64,000 nt of DNA from Euptelea pleiosperma (GCA_035048495.1 CM068542.1:42127109-42191108); one strand, 5' to 3'; counted from the first letter of the stretch, positions 1-11,899 are shown. The notes: generated by a model not told the origin, from the sequence alone. Numbers and translations are program-made.

Positions 1-1247
1 GTTCAAGTTAAGTACCTTGATTGGATATACTCTAATCCTTTAGCTAACCTTGGATAAACTGGTCTCTGTGCAATGTACCATGAGGTTTCAGGTTAGAATT
101 AAGTACAAAAGTGATGGGTTGACGACTGTTCTGATGGGATGATGACTGTTTTATCCAATTAAATGGGACTATGCATGACATGACATGAAAACAACCTGTT
201 GAACCCCATGGTTGGAAGAGGAAATAATCATCGATGATCAGATTATTGATTTGATAAACCGATTTGCGCAGGCATGACATGATGAATTGTGAGAAGGTGG
301 CAAATGCACTGGTACATTAGATTAGCCGGATGGTGCATGTGATGATCGCGCCAATTGTAATTATTTTGGTAGTGACAGCAAGGTTCATTCTGTTGGTCAT
401 GATGTTGGTGGCATGTCTGGAGATGGTGAAACTACTAAGCTGTGGCACAAACTGATATTATGACGCTGTTGACTGTGATGGTGAGTTTGTCATCCAAATT
501 ATAGCCCTAGGAGCTACTATAGGCTTGACTGTTTGATGATTGCAGCGGTAATGAGGACTATCTTGGAGGAGTAGTGGTAGACTGGTAGATGTGCTGGTGC
601 TGGCAATTAGAGGATAGCTTAGGAGATTTTGGACTCGTAGGTGGGTAACATGGTTGCTAACATGGCAGGTTTATCTGTGCTATTCACAGTACCTTTTGAT
701 TATCAATTATCATTAATTCCTTTCCTCGGGTTATTCGCACGACAATCATGACTATGAAGATTTAACAACTTATTTTGTCTATATGTGAATTTGAGGCACA
801 TTTATAATGCATTCTGTTACGTCATTCTTCAATATGGTGCTGTAGAATGTTGACTTGTGGGTTAATGGTTTTGTCTCTATTCTCTTCTGCAGAACCTAAC
901 TTAAAGTTGTATTGTCCAATACTTGTTGCTTGCCTGGTCTTTCACCAATTAATTGCTTGCTGTTGATCCCATTATAATTGATTTCTGTCAATTTTAAACC
1001 ATTGCTTATATCAGCAAATTACATCTTTTATGGATTCAAAGATATCTGAAAAAATTGGTTGCCATGTCGACATATTTTAGTGCTCTATTGTTCTCCAGGA
1101 TTGCTTTATTGTACCTCGTTTTGTACTTTTGTGTTTTGGTTTATTAGGGCCCTTCCCACTCTCTCTTTTATGAAACTTCCATTTTAATTACCAATAAAGA
1201 ACATTTTTATTTCTTGAGTAGCTGATGAGACATTGCTCCATTTGCAG
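1..1247. other. Spacer or intron, no gene recognised
   Basis: No convincing coding exon was found on either strand. The stretch is AT-rich with short broken frames. If the possible exon at 1248-1311 is real, part of this would be intron of a gene starting before the window. Confidence 0.4.
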
Positions 1248-1311
1248 ATACTTCCAGAACGTCCCGGATGCATCTGAAACTGAGCAAGGAGGAGGAGGAT
1301 GCGCATGTTGA
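1248..1311 (+). CDS. Possible last exon of a Rab-type small GTPase (partial, weak)
   Basis: A pyrimidine-rich stretch ending in TTTGCAG at 1241-1247 is followed by an open frame of about 20 codons that ends at a TGA at 1309-1311. The peptide ends DASETEQGGGGCAC. A Cys-x-Cys end after a Gly-rich tail is the geranylgeranylation signal of Rab GTPases, and from memory the RABH1/Rab6 group has similar tails (TEQQGGGCAC type). No upstream Rab exon (P-loop, DxxG, NKxD) was found inside the window, so this is either the last exon of a gene that starts before position 1, a fragment left by transposition, or chance. Seen: acceptor-like site, frame, Cys-x-Cys. Inferred: family. Confidence 0.28.
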
Positions 1312-1588
1312 AAATGAGTTGATGTTCAAGAGTGAGGCCATGCTCATCTCCTACCACTGAACTTCTGGTTTTGCCGATTCATCAATATTTTTTTCTGTCA
1401 TGATTCGTAGCCATTTTTTTTGTACCTACCACATGTATACTAAGCTCTCATCATCGAGCAAGTGTTTCTTGTGCTGTTGTTGTTGTAAGAGAACTGTATT
1501 TCGATGATCTTGAAGAATCCAAAACAGAAGAAGGCCAATTTGGATTATATCCGAAACGGACCAAACAATCGGTTTAGTGTCCTCTAAA

Positions 1589-2029
1589 CGGTCAGGCTCA
1601 GCGGACATATTTTCACACAAATTTGGTGTACCCACATGGAAGATAAATCAATGGCTGATTTTTGGTGAGGATGATCTATTTCACACACAAAAATTGTCGG
1701 GGGCCAATATATAAATTAGAAGTTTTGGAATGGGATCATTTTTGGTGAGGATGGTCTCTATGATGAGGAGATCACCCTCACAAAAATTCAAATCATTCTG
1801 ATATTCGTAGCATGGATTACAAGTTGAAGAATTATGGACCGTCATTTTTTACGGTTAACTTGAAACCCACATTTCATGGTGTTAGAAATTTCAGAATGGG
1901 CTGATTTTTTTGCAGGGGTGATCTATATGGTGAGGAGATCATCCTCACCAAATATTAGCCATTGATTTATCTTCCATGTGGGTACACCAAAATTGTGTGT
2001 GAAAAAATGTGTCCGCTGAGCCTGACCCG
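1589..2029. repeat. Foldback MITE (about 440 bp hairpin)
   Basis: The left arm from about 1589 reads the same as the reverse complement of the right arm ending near 2029 over about 90 bp: shared blocks include GGTCAGGCTCAGCGGACA, TGTACCCACATGGAAGATAA and TGGTGAGGATGATCT. There is no coding potential. This is the structure of a foldback or long-TIR MITE. Target duplication not clear. Confidence 0.75.
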
Positions 2030-2144
2030 TCATCTAAAATGTGCTAATTGGGTCATATTTTGGGCGGTCAGCGACGCTGACCGTCTATGGTCAGAGAAGT
2101 TTTACACGGCACATACTAGGTCAGGCCCTCAGGGTGCCTGATGG

Positions 2145-2210
2145 GATGGAGCCGTTCTATGATACAGAAGTACATCAGATGGAGCCGTTCTATGATACAG
2201 AAGTACATGA
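2145..2210 (+). repeat. 33-bp tandem duplication
   Basis: A 33-bp unit starting GATGGAGCCGTTCTATGATA occurs twice head to tail (2145-2177 and 2178-2210). It stays open as a short frame, but nothing supports a gene here; it is probably debris of a MITE. A diverged relative of the motif (GATGGGACCGCCC..TATGATGCAGAA) lies near 13310-13350. Confidence 0.7.
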
Positions 2211-3189
2211 AATTGACACGTGGCACAAACTTTCGTTTCGTTTGACCCACCTTGGTGTAAAAAATCAGTGTTATTGGTGATTTCTATCCGTTGGATTTGT
2301 GCTTTTTATCATGGGCTTCATGAACTAAGCCGTTCCAAGCACATAATAAAAAAAAATACTGAAAGAAAAAACGACTAGAAATCACGACAATTACATTCTC
2401 CAAGAAGGTTGGACTGAGAAGTATTATGGTCCCCACGACCACTCCAACACGACTCTTCCAAGAGATGCCAGATGGGTGGATCCAAATGGGTAAAGTATCC
2501 TCATTGGCAAGGTATCTTCTGTTTCTGCAATCGAGGACCTCAAGTTCTTAAGAATACGAGAAATCCAAGATAATCTTCCAGTGCTTCTCCCTACAAACAA
2601 TAAGCTATGTAAACCCTAGCAAAAGCTCTTATCTGGCCCCCCAAAGCCGACGTGTTTGGACGCAGTTCGATTTACGATAATCATTATTCTTTCAATTAAT
2701 TATTGAAATGACAGAGCAGTGTTCCACTTCCAGTCAAAGTGTATCGACGTTCAGCATTTTATTATCCCCGTAATTTAGGAACAGGGCCTACCTAGGTGGT
2801 ATCAGTTTGGATGGTTAGGATCTTATGATCGTTGTTTTTGCTGTGATAACGGCTCAGGTTAGAATCGTTAGGATCTAATGACACTTGCGTTGCTCGCTGA
2901 CTGCAGCCGATATGAACTACGTGGAACATTCTTAAGAGGTCATTAACCGTATGGATGTTTGGCCAATCACTAAATGGACCTACTAACCAAAAATAAACCT
3001 GATCAGCGATTTCTAAGCGTTGGATTTGCCAATAACTAGGTGGATCAGCGATTTCTATGAATTGAATGAACATGTCTAAGTTTATACAAACTTGTTATCT
3101 GTATAAGAATGCAAAGAAGTTTATCCCTTTCAATAAATTCTAACGCTATCCACCCTGTAGAACTTCGCCGACCCCTCTCTCTCTCTCTC
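2211..3189. other. Region upstream of CpIscA, with a foldback-MITE fragment
   Basis: This spacer leads into the CpIscA start. At about 2948-3060 it contains CCGTATGGATGTTTGGCCAA and ATAAACCTGATCAGCGATTT, motifs of the hairpin family that is complete at 11.6-12.7 kb and 50.9 kb. A pyrimidine-rich CTCTCTCTCTCTC tract sits directly before the ATG (3175-3189), typical of plant 5' leaders. No TATA box could be assigned with confidence. Confidence 0.5.
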
Positions 3190-6100
3190 ATGGCTCTCTC
3201 TGGCACCACCAATTCCCCCTTTCTCTGCCGTCCGACCAGAAATTCATTCTCTGTACCTAAAAACTCGTCTTCAATATCTTTTCGATCTTCAGCTACAAAT
3301 CTCAAGCGCAGAAAGCCCATATCGATTCGATCAAGTTCAGTGGCAGGTACTCTCTCTTTTCCGTGTTCATCTTTAGTTCTGATTTCGTTTATTTATTTCT
3401 GGGAACATTTTTTTTCCAATTTTTGTGGTATCGTTGGCATTAAATGTTTCTTTGCTCTGATTGATATGATACCCATGTTGCAATTATTTATTCTGGTTAT
3501 GGATACCTCGAAAGAATGTCAATTTCTATGTTGTTCTAATAAATTTGTAACTATTTGGGGCTTTATGAGATTTTGTTTCGATCCTAGGTTAAGACCTTAG
3601 GTTTCCGCTCCACAATCACTTAAGTGCTTTTGGTGTATTGGTTTGGGTCTTAACATTTGGTATCAGAGCCAACCCCACCTCCAGGGTTTGAGTAACGGGA
3701 GAGGCAACTATGGTAAAAAAAAAAAAAAAAAGAGCTCACTATAGTATGGGATATGGTGGGTCCGCCATAGTGGCCTACCGTGATCAGTCTTGGAAGGAGC
3801 GACCTAGGCAAAGGGCTACCTGGGGGCTCGCTCAAAGAATGAGAAAATAGGGGTACTGGAAAAAAATGCCGGGGGCCCGCTCACAAAAAAGTGAGAAAAT
3901 AGGGGTACCGGAGTGAAAGCCACCTTAGAGTGGGCCACTGTGGACGTCGGCCTTGAAGGGTGGTGGAATGTTACGATCCTAGGTTAAGACCTTAGCTTTC
4001 TGCTCCACTATCACCTAGGTGCTTTTGGTGTATTAGTTTGGGTCTTAACAGATTTTCATGTGTTTTGTTGCATTTTGTGATCCCTACGTTCTTCGTAAGG
4101 GAAATTGTAGCTTGATGGGATGGTAGATTCATACAAAGTTCCAATATCTAATCGACATACTAGCAATACGTTGTCATGATTGTGTTATGAATTTTAGAAT
4201 GGTAATGTTGAGATGGGTCAAAGACGTCCAGGTGAATTTTGGAGAATTAATCGTTCTCGCCTAATCAATGGATGTATGTGGTACCACCACCGTCTCATAG
4301 ACATTGACCAGTGATAATTGGATTTCATAGTGTTGTTGGAGACATATATAATTTCTTTTCTAACGTCACACAGACTAGCAGGTGATTACTAGTAATTCTT
4401 CAAAATCAGTCAGGAGTAACTTTTGAAGCTAGTTGGGTTTTAGATCCATTTAGTGATAGTAGATCCGGACTTATGTATGAGTAAATGGGAAGAAAGATAG
4501 GAGATGGGAAGAAGCCGCCCTTTACCATACAAGTGAGTCAAGTGACACACATCCAGGGTTAGGAACAGTTAAATCATTGGGTCCCACTAGAGATCTCTTG
4601 GGGAAATAATTTATTTGATTGAATGATCCTAACCATCTGATCAATTTTGGGGGAGTTAGTGAATGGTCTGAAAAAGAAGTCTACGATTGAATGGTTAAGT
4701 TAATCAGATTTGGTATCTTATTCCAATCCTCTCATATTGATCCTTTTTTTTGTATTTTTATTATAGATTCACATTTATAATTCATTCTGGCCTTTAAAAT
4801 ATTGCCTTTTTTTCTAAATATCTTCCCAAGTCTATGACTTTGTATTTTGATTTATTCTTTCATATGCTGAGTTTCTGAGTTAAACCATTTATTTCAAATG
4901 CCAGTTGTCAGTTGAGAAATTTTTTGGTTTCTACTTTTTCTTGGCAAGTTTTGGGTTTCTTCTTGAAAGTACGCTCTTATGATGCTCATGATATACTCCT
5001 TATTCCTTAACTGTTTCAGCAGCACCAACCTTAGGAGGTCTTACGCCTGCAATTTCCGTGACTGACAATGCTCTGAAGCATTTAAATAAGATGAGATCTG
5101 AGCGGAATGAAGATTTATGCTTAAGAATTGGAGTTAAACAGGGCGGATGCTCTGGCATGTCTTACGCAATGGAGTTCGAGAATAGAGCAAATGCAAGACC
5201 AGATGACTCCATCATTGAATACAACGGATTTGTGATCGGTGCGCCTCTCTCTCTATCTTCTTTGTCTTTCTTCTGTGTGGAGCTTAAGTAGAAAGAATCA
5301 GTACTAATATACCTGGGTTTCCATAAACTCTTTTTAATGATTGTTTATTGTTGTGCCTATGATATATTGAGTTTGAGTGCTGGATTTCAAGACTTGGTAT
5401 GAAGCAAGTTTTTCCTTAGTGTTACTGGAACTCAGAATATCAGCATGTGAAACTTTTCCCAGCAAAAGATTTTAACTTATGCTTAAGTATCAAGGAAGAA
5501 TAGTATTTTGGTCAAATATTCTAATTTTATTGGCTGAGATTCTTGTCGAGGAGGAATAGAATAACAAATTTGTGTACAAGACATATGCTTTACCCAACTT
5601 TCATCTAGTTATCCGCAACAGTCCATCATATTAACATTCCAATAAGATAATCTAAAAATAACGAGGTTGAACTTATTTTCTTAGTAATATTTAATTCTAA
5701 CAACTCAAATCTTCAATCCAGAAACTTATCAAAAAAAAAAAAAAAATCTTCAATCCAAAGTAAAATAGGCCATTAGCCACTTACGCGAGTGACTACATAA
5801 AAAACTTGAAGAGTAATATGAAGTCACTCTATGATTCATTAAGAATGTTTAACCCTAGTGATTATTACATTATTTATTTGATTTTCCATAATACGAGTAT
5901 AATGACTAAAATGTTGTTCTATTATATTACTATTACATACACTGTCTTCAAAACCTTCCCTTGAGTTGATGGGACATTGGAAGCGTGTCAGAGATATAAA
6001 GATATTTATACCAAAAGTGTTGTGAAAATGTTTGTTGGCTGTCAATGGATTGGGTTCGGATGGATTAGGGATGACACAGACCCAATCCAATAGCTTATTG

Positions 6101-9100
6101 GATCATGATTCTTAGGTCCAAACCCGATCCGATAAGCTATCCGAACTTATCAGATTGGATCGAGGGGATCTAAAATTGAGTCGATCTATCAATAAACATG
6201 CTAAATTTAATTAAAAAAACTACAAACTCTTGTCACATTACAAATGGTAAAAGAATTTATTGAAATACATTCATCGACACAATATATTTTATCAATAATA
6301 ATTAAATTAATTTTTTTGATCAGTAATAATAATAATTAAATTAATAGCATTACTATAGCATTATATATATTTTATTAATCATATTGGATCAGCTCATTAT
6401 CGGATTGGATCAAGGTATATCCGGGACCAGTCCAATAGCTTGTCAGATCACGATTCCTTGGCCTAGACCATTGTTACAGGCAAGCACTTGGCCTAGCCGA
6501 GGCCCTAGTGCTTAAAACATGGCCTATGCACTAAGGCGTTAAAGCGTTCGCCTAGGCCATACATATAAAATTGATGTTATATATGCTTTATATATTAGGA
6601 TCAATCATACCTATAAGGTCGATGTTATATGTAATTTCCATGTAAGAAAAACTCAAAGGTATATGCATACAAACCTTACAAACGAATCATTCTCCAAACC
6701 CTAACAAGAGGAGAAACTAAGCCTCCTGCTCTTATTTTTATATGATTGATTGTCAGGATGCTGAGTAGTAGGGCTTTAAGGATTTGGGATGTGAGACTTT
6801 GACTGTGTTTGAATTTTGAAAAGTTATGTTTTGGTTTTAAACTATTGGATGTGGTACCAAGTCACTAACGTATCTTGGTTTTGAACTATTAGATGTGGCA
6901 CTAAGCCACTACACTATTTCAGTTTTTGTGTTTATTTCACATAAAGTTATGTAGTACTCAATAATTAGCTTTGGTCTTGTTCCTACTTTGGTGCTATGTG
7001 TCTATGTCATTTATTTCTTTTTTTCCTTTAATCTTTTTGGTAATATTGATTTTTTTAATTCGTATATAATAAATAAATTATCACATAGGATATACTTAGG
7101 CATCATCTTGCCTAACGCTATTGATGACATTGGTCCAAACCCGATGTTATTGGATTAGATCAGGTTATCGGGGCAATCCGATCCATTGACAACCCTACAA
7201 ACTGGTTTTATTGAGGTATGTAGGTTAAGTTGATTCTCTTTGTTCTTTTTTTTATAAGTGTAGAATTTATTAAATTATCTTTGTTCATAGAAATTGGCAG
7301 TCGAGAAAAAAGGAATGTAGGGGATAAATAGGTTATGACTCTGAACATACCTCATGGAATCTTCTTCAAAATGGTATCAACCGTGCAATAGAATGGAGTT
7401 GAACTAGGATTGCTCAGTGAGTGATTTATGGGTCTAATGGGTTGTCTATTGATTGGATGCTCTGGATCAATGAAGTTCTAAATGTTTTATGATAGATGAT
7501 GGTATTTTTCGTATGCATTTTTTTTCTTGACATAGAATCGAATGGCGCAATATTTATCAAGGTGAATCATAGTTCATGGGGCGGGGGAGGACAACGGTGC
7601 AGGAGCGAGGAAGCGCCTATTGCAAACAAGTTTTGGTTGAAATTTTTGAGAAGTGGGAGTGAGAGCAAGGTTCAAGAGTGGGAGAGGGAGCGGAAGTGGC
7701 ACCTAGGGTAGAAGGTTCCTGCAACTAAGGACGATGCTTAGGCAAAGCCTAGGCGGTAATATATATTATAAGAATTAAAAAAATAAAATTAATATTGCGA
7801 AAGGTGAAGGGAAAGAAGAAATAAAAGACAGCCACATAGTACCAAAGTAAGAATGAAAGAGCAAAGCTAGATCCCGAGCACTACATATGTTTAGGTGAAA
7901 ATGTGAAATAAACATTAAAAATAAAATAATTTAGTAGCTTAGTGCCACATTTAATAGTTCAAAGCCAAAACATAACTGTTCAAGCTTTAAACAAAGTCAA
8001 AGTCTCATACCTCAAATCTTTAAAGTCCTATTATTCAACATCCTGTCAATCAATCATAAAAAATAAGAGTAGGAGGCTTACTTTCTCCTCTTTTTAGAGT
8101 TTAGAGAATGATTCGTTTATTGAAGTTTATATATGTATATACCTTTGAGGTTTACTTATATATAAATTACATATAACATTGACCTTATAGGTATGCACAT
8201 ATAACATCAATTTTATACATATGGCCTAGGCGAACGCTTTAACGCCTAGCGCCTTAGTGCCTAGGGGAGCGCTTTTGTACTAGCACCTGCCTAGGTCCTA
8301 TTTAAGCGGTAGGTTCCTGGCTAGCTGAAGCTTTGATTACACTGCTTGGTAGGGGGTCGCAGGTACTCATATGTAAATTTAGGTTTTGGAGAAGGAATTC
8401 TTTGGTTTTTGGGAAAGAATAGATATTGTAAGAGACCAGGTCATGGATTGTTGAGATGCTTGAAATTTCTGCTTTTTAGAGCTTCATGAGAAATAAGGTA
8501 TGACGATCATTTTCTTTTTTCTCTCTCAAAATGCATTACAGAGGTTGGATCAGGAGCATGGTTTCAAGTTTCGGCCAATACTTTGGTTTCCATCCGAAAC
8601 CAACCGAAACTGATAAAAACCAATTTTTTATTCATAAAATGTCACTTGGTTTTGGTCAATTTCGGACCGAAACCACTGAAACGTTTCGGTTTACCAGTCA
8701 CTTTGAACCATGATCAGGTGTCATCTAATTTCCAAAATCTAGATTGATTCATGGTCGGGGCAGGACATCTAGAGATGGATGGGAGCAGAAATGTTGCTCT
8801 GATGCCATCAGGGAATTTGAGATGTTACTTTGTAATTTATGAAGGCTAATAATTCGTATTGCAGGTGTTAGGTAAAGATTGTATTGTCTGATTTTTGAAA
8901 AATTGATACATATAGAAAATTCTTCTATGCAAAAATATGACATTCTATAACTGTAACATGCTTATGGCATCACATGCCCTTTTTAAAAGGTATCTGTTGG
9001 AGAGAACCTTTTTCACGTAAATTGGAGAGCCTGATAGAAGCTCCATCGTTAACGTTTTATTTCCGCTTTTTATCTGCAGTTTGTGATCCCAAGAGCCTCC

Positions 9101-9222
9101 TATTCCTATACGGGATGCAGTTGGACTTCAGTGATGCACTTATTGGGGGAGGCTTCTCATTCAAGAACCCCAATGCTACACAAACCTGTGGGTGTGGTAA
9201 ATCCTTTGCTGCCGAGATGTAA
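3190..9222 (+). CDS. CPISCA: Chloroplast iron-sulfur assembly protein IscA/SufA (CpIscA)
   Basis: A-type Fe-S carrier of the plastid SUF pathway. It accepts a 2Fe-2S or related cluster and passes it to stromal apoproteins. The gene is join(3190..3346, 5020..5238, 9080..9222), 519 nt and 172 aa, all GT-AG and in frame; plant homologues are about 180 aa. Residues 1-50 are rich in Ser, Arg and Lys and lack acids, as in a plastid transit peptide (start MALSGTTNSPF). The mature part carries the A-type signature: first Cys in KQGGCSGMSY (exon 2) and the C-terminal CGCGKSFAAEM with the Cys-x-Cys pair (exon 3), so all three cluster ligands are present. The start chosen is the ATG after the CT-rich leader; an upstream in-frame ATG at 3109 would add 27 residues without a match. 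Intron 1 (1.7 kb) holds a TRIM; intron 2 (3.8 kb) holds inverted MITEs. The exon 2 acceptor is a tandem CAGCAG. Confidence 0.95.
3574..4050 (+). mobile_element. TRIM (miniature LTR retrotransposon), complete copy 1
   Basis: This 477-bp element lies in CpIscA intron 1. Two 82-bp direct LTRs (3574-3655 and 3969-4050) start TGTT and end TTAACA and differ at about 7 sites by eye. Two bases after LTR1 is TGGTATCAGAGC (3658-3669), the primer-binding site complementary to initiator tRNA-Met. A purine-rich GAAGGGTGGTGGAA directly precedes LTR2. The flanks are a perfect 5-bp target duplication GATTT (3569-3573, 4051-4055). There is no coding capacity, as expected for a TRIM; movement would need enzymes from another LTR element. 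Confidence 0.92.
6038..7197. repeat. MITE-like element interrupted by a second MITE
   Basis: The ends show inverted similarity: GCTGTCAATGGATTGGGTT at about 6038 and the complement of ATCCGATCCATTGACAACCC at about 7176-7195. Inside are repeated CCAATCCGATAAGCT-like blocks. It is split between about 6461 and 7133 by the CCTAGGCG-type element described separately. Non-coding, within CpIscA intron 2. Confidence 0.5.
6464..7131 (+). repeat. Left copy of an inverted MITE pair (CCTAGGCG type)
   Basis: This is the left member of a large inverted repeat with 7722-8320. Shared blocks in order include GCGTTCGCCTAGGCCATA, ATAAAATTGATGTTATAT, AAACGAATCATTCTC, TATGATTGATTG and GAGACTTTGACT. The similarity runs over roughly 550 bp with indels, including a small internal duplication near 6840-6910. 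No ORF of note. Confidence 0.75.
7722..8320 (-). repeat. Right copy of the inverted MITE pair
   Basis: Reverse-complement partner of 6464-7131, about 600 bp away. The matching blocks run in opposite order, for example AGTCAAAGTCTCATACCTC, CAATCAATCATAAAA, GAATGATTCGTTTAT and GGCCTAGGCGAACGCTTTAA. A transcript of CpIscA intron 2 could fold the two into a long imperfect hairpin. No coding capacity. Confidence 0.75.
8556..8711. mobile_element. Small hAT-like MITE (about 156 bp)
   Basis: The ends ATGGTTTCAAGT and ACTTTGAACCAT are imperfect inverted repeats, and the interior has repeated TTTCGG/CCGAAAC motifs. The flanks GATCAGGA (8548-8555) and GATCAGGT (8712-8719) match at 7 of 8 positions, the target-duplication length of hAT elements. 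Within CpIscA intron 2. Confidence 0.6.
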
Positions 9223-10686
9223 AATTCACACACACAAAGAGAACTAGAAACCATATGAATTTAATATGAATATGCTTCTGTAAATTAGATTGGTGTAAGG
9301 GGCATCAACTGTTTAGTTGTGGATATGCCCTTCATTCCCTATAGAACCTATTCATTATCTTACAAATCTGCATATTACATAATTCCCAATATTTATGTTG
9401 CTGCTACGTGTTCTACTATCTTATACATATGCTCGCTCAAACTAGTTATCGTACACCCCTATCATCAAGGGTACACATGTTTGGGTGCACCGAAGATGAC
9501 AGATTTCTATTGTGGTAAAAACTAAGCATGTCTTGAACAACATGAACTACAGTAGTCACTTGCGAGTTGCCATGGCCTCTCTGCTCATCTAAGAGTATGA
9601 TGCATCCGCCCATTTCGTAAGTTATGTGGAAGTTTTTGACTTTGGATTCCACCTCTTCTGCCTCCCAGCGCAGGTTGCCTAATTAATATTCTACTGAAGT
9701 TTTGTGTTAGACAGTGATTCCTCCTACTTGATTTCTTGGGTATTTAGTAATGCAAATGGTCCTTGATGAGACGCAATTACCTCCCATGTTCTTGAGTTGA
9801 ACCTTGAATTTGTCTTCAAATTAAATTGGATTTGGTTTCATACATTTGGAAGTGCCAGCGAGAACGTGCTGATGTATTATTCTAATCTACGTGCCTCATA
9901 AAATATCTGAATTTGCGGCCACACTGGTGATTTTATTCCAGAATAGTTATTTGATTTGTAGAACTGCCTTTGCATGTTGAGAGAAATGTTGGAGTAATTT
10001 CTAGGATATGATTGATGACTGGAGTTAGTTTAAACTAACTCCCAAACAGTGACTCATTGGTAAAGCCATCTGCAGGAATTCCTTAGTCGATTAGTAGATC
10101 ATCCAAATGGTGGTGATTTTCAGTTATCGCCCACCCAGCCGGCAATCTGCTTAAATTATTTTAGGTGGCACAATCCAAAGAAGCCCTTAAAAATCATCTT
10201 TGCCTAGTGTTTTTTCTATAGATCCTCCTGGGTTTTATTGGATTTGTATATTGCTCCCTGCACTTTAGTATTTTGCAACATCATCTAGATTTCTAGCCAA
10301 TCTGCTCCTACAGTGAACGAAAAATTCTGCGATTGACGTCAAATGTGGCATGGAAAACACAATTTCATTTTTAGTCTTGCATGGTTCAGAGCAAACCCTT
10401 CTACTGAAGCTCGTGGTTGTGGGAGATTTGCAAAAAAATCTAGATAATTCAGGGGGAAATGATATTATCGTCCTGTAGTATCTTTGTCCCTTGGTTTAGC
10501 CATTGGATGGTCTTCGAAATTTGTATGCTAGGAATCCCGAGGACCATAAGCAGTTTGGAGTCACCTAGGGACGATGGGCACTGGGGATGGTGGTAACTTA
10601 CAAAAGAAAAACAGGAGTAAAAGAAAGAAAGAGAAAACTGGTTGCAAAGGTCTTTAGGTTTCTTAATTACTCTTAACCATCTCTTA
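9223..10686. other. Spacer after CpIscA, nothing recognised
   Basis: This begins with the presumed 3' UTR of CpIscA. Open frames here are short, shadow each other and match no family I recognise. No tRNA or clear transposon was seen. Confidence 0.5.
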
Positions 10687-11065
10687 GGGCTGTTTGGAAA
10701 GCATTTTGTTTGGAGAGGCTTAGCCCTAATCCAAAGATGGAATAACCAGCTTGACGTCGCTACCTCTTTCAGAAAGCCAACTCTGATCCTGTTGTAAACA
10801 GGCATAAAAAGTGAGCCCCACAGTTACCAAACACTAGCCTGAATGATTAAATCTGAACCGACTGTGGTTGGCCCCTTTTTTAAGTCCAGATGTTCTGGCA
10901 TGTGTTTGGTAACTATGTGGGTGGCTTACTTTTTAGGCCCAAATTTATCAGATTTCATCCTTAAAACAAGATAGATTGGCTTTTTGAAAAGTTGGAACAT
11001 TGAACCAGTTGTTCTTTCGTTCAACTGGGCTAGACCCTGAAAACTTAAGCTTTCCAAACAGGCCC
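10687..11065. mobile_element. MITE with GGGCCTGTTTGGAAAGC-type ends
   Basis: The left end GGGCTGTTTGGAAAGC (10687) and right end GCTTTCCAAACAGGCCC (ending 11065) are near-perfect inverted repeats. Both flanks show TA. A second, inner inverted repeat (about 10811-10930) has GTTACCAAACAC against GTGTTTGGTAAC, suggesting nesting. A shorter relative is at 21199-21437. The ends resemble those of PIF/Harbinger-type MITEs, but a 3-bp duplication is not clean. Confidence 0.6.
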
Positions 11066-11560
11066 TAATGGTGGAGGTTTGGGGCACTTTTTGTGTCCAG
11101 GTGGGGTTTCTCGTAGGGATGATAGCTGCACTGCTCTTAATTTCGGGCTGCCACTCATAATTTTCATCGTGTAGGAGAAGATCCTTGATCAAATGGTTAG
11201 GCTTGCTCCAAGTAATTTGCATTTTGGTTTATCACCAATCCCAAAATAGTGTCGATTTATTTATGTATTTAGTTGGCAATGATAGGATACTTTCTAAAGC
11301 AATAGGTATAAACTAGTGTGACAACTAAGCATCCACATCACCAACAGAGCTGATCTTCATCGTCCAAAAGGAAGGCTCTTCATTGGACGATTGGGATCAC
11401 TATGAGTGGTGCAAAGTGCAAACTCTGGACTAGTGGTATTGCACTTTGATGGTTCAGATTAACGAATGCACCAGATTAACGAATCTAAGGAGTCACTAAT
11501 CACGCTGATTTGTGGTTTGTAGGTCTACCATGGAATAAGACAAACATCCGTACGGTCAGA

Positions 11561-11899
11561 GTCGACGCCTCCGTTGACAGATCTAAAATGACAGGAACAC
11601 AATATACGCCACGTGGCATACTGTTACAGTACTCTGACCGTATGGATGTTTGTCCTATCCCATGGTGGACCTACAAACCAAAAATCAGCCTGATTAGTGA
11701 TTTATAGGCTTTGGATTGGACTTATTTTCATCGACTGATCTCAACTGTGGGAATTTGAGCAGTATTTGAGGTACAAAGATGCAACACTTATGAATCACTA
11801 ATCAGGCTGATTTGTAGCTTGTAGGTCCACCATGGGATAAGACAAACATCCGTACGGTCAAAATCCTGTAACAGTGTGCCACCTGGCTTATATTGTGTG
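11561..11899. repeat. Foldback MITE, copy 1 of the upstream cluster
   Basis: This is a hairpin whose arms share CTGACCGTATGGATGTTTGTC, CCCATGGTGGACCTACAA and AATCAGCCTGATTAGTGATT with their complements at about 11795-11898. It begins with CTCCGTTGACAGATCTAAAA, the outer end of the intact copy at 50857-51201, but the matching right outer end is missing where the next foldback begins. A further arm fragment precedes it (11491-11560). Confidence 0.75.

Noticed and set aside
3650..3835. Minus-strand frame of 61 codons
   Set aside because: It lies within the TRIM interior, which is non-coding by structure.
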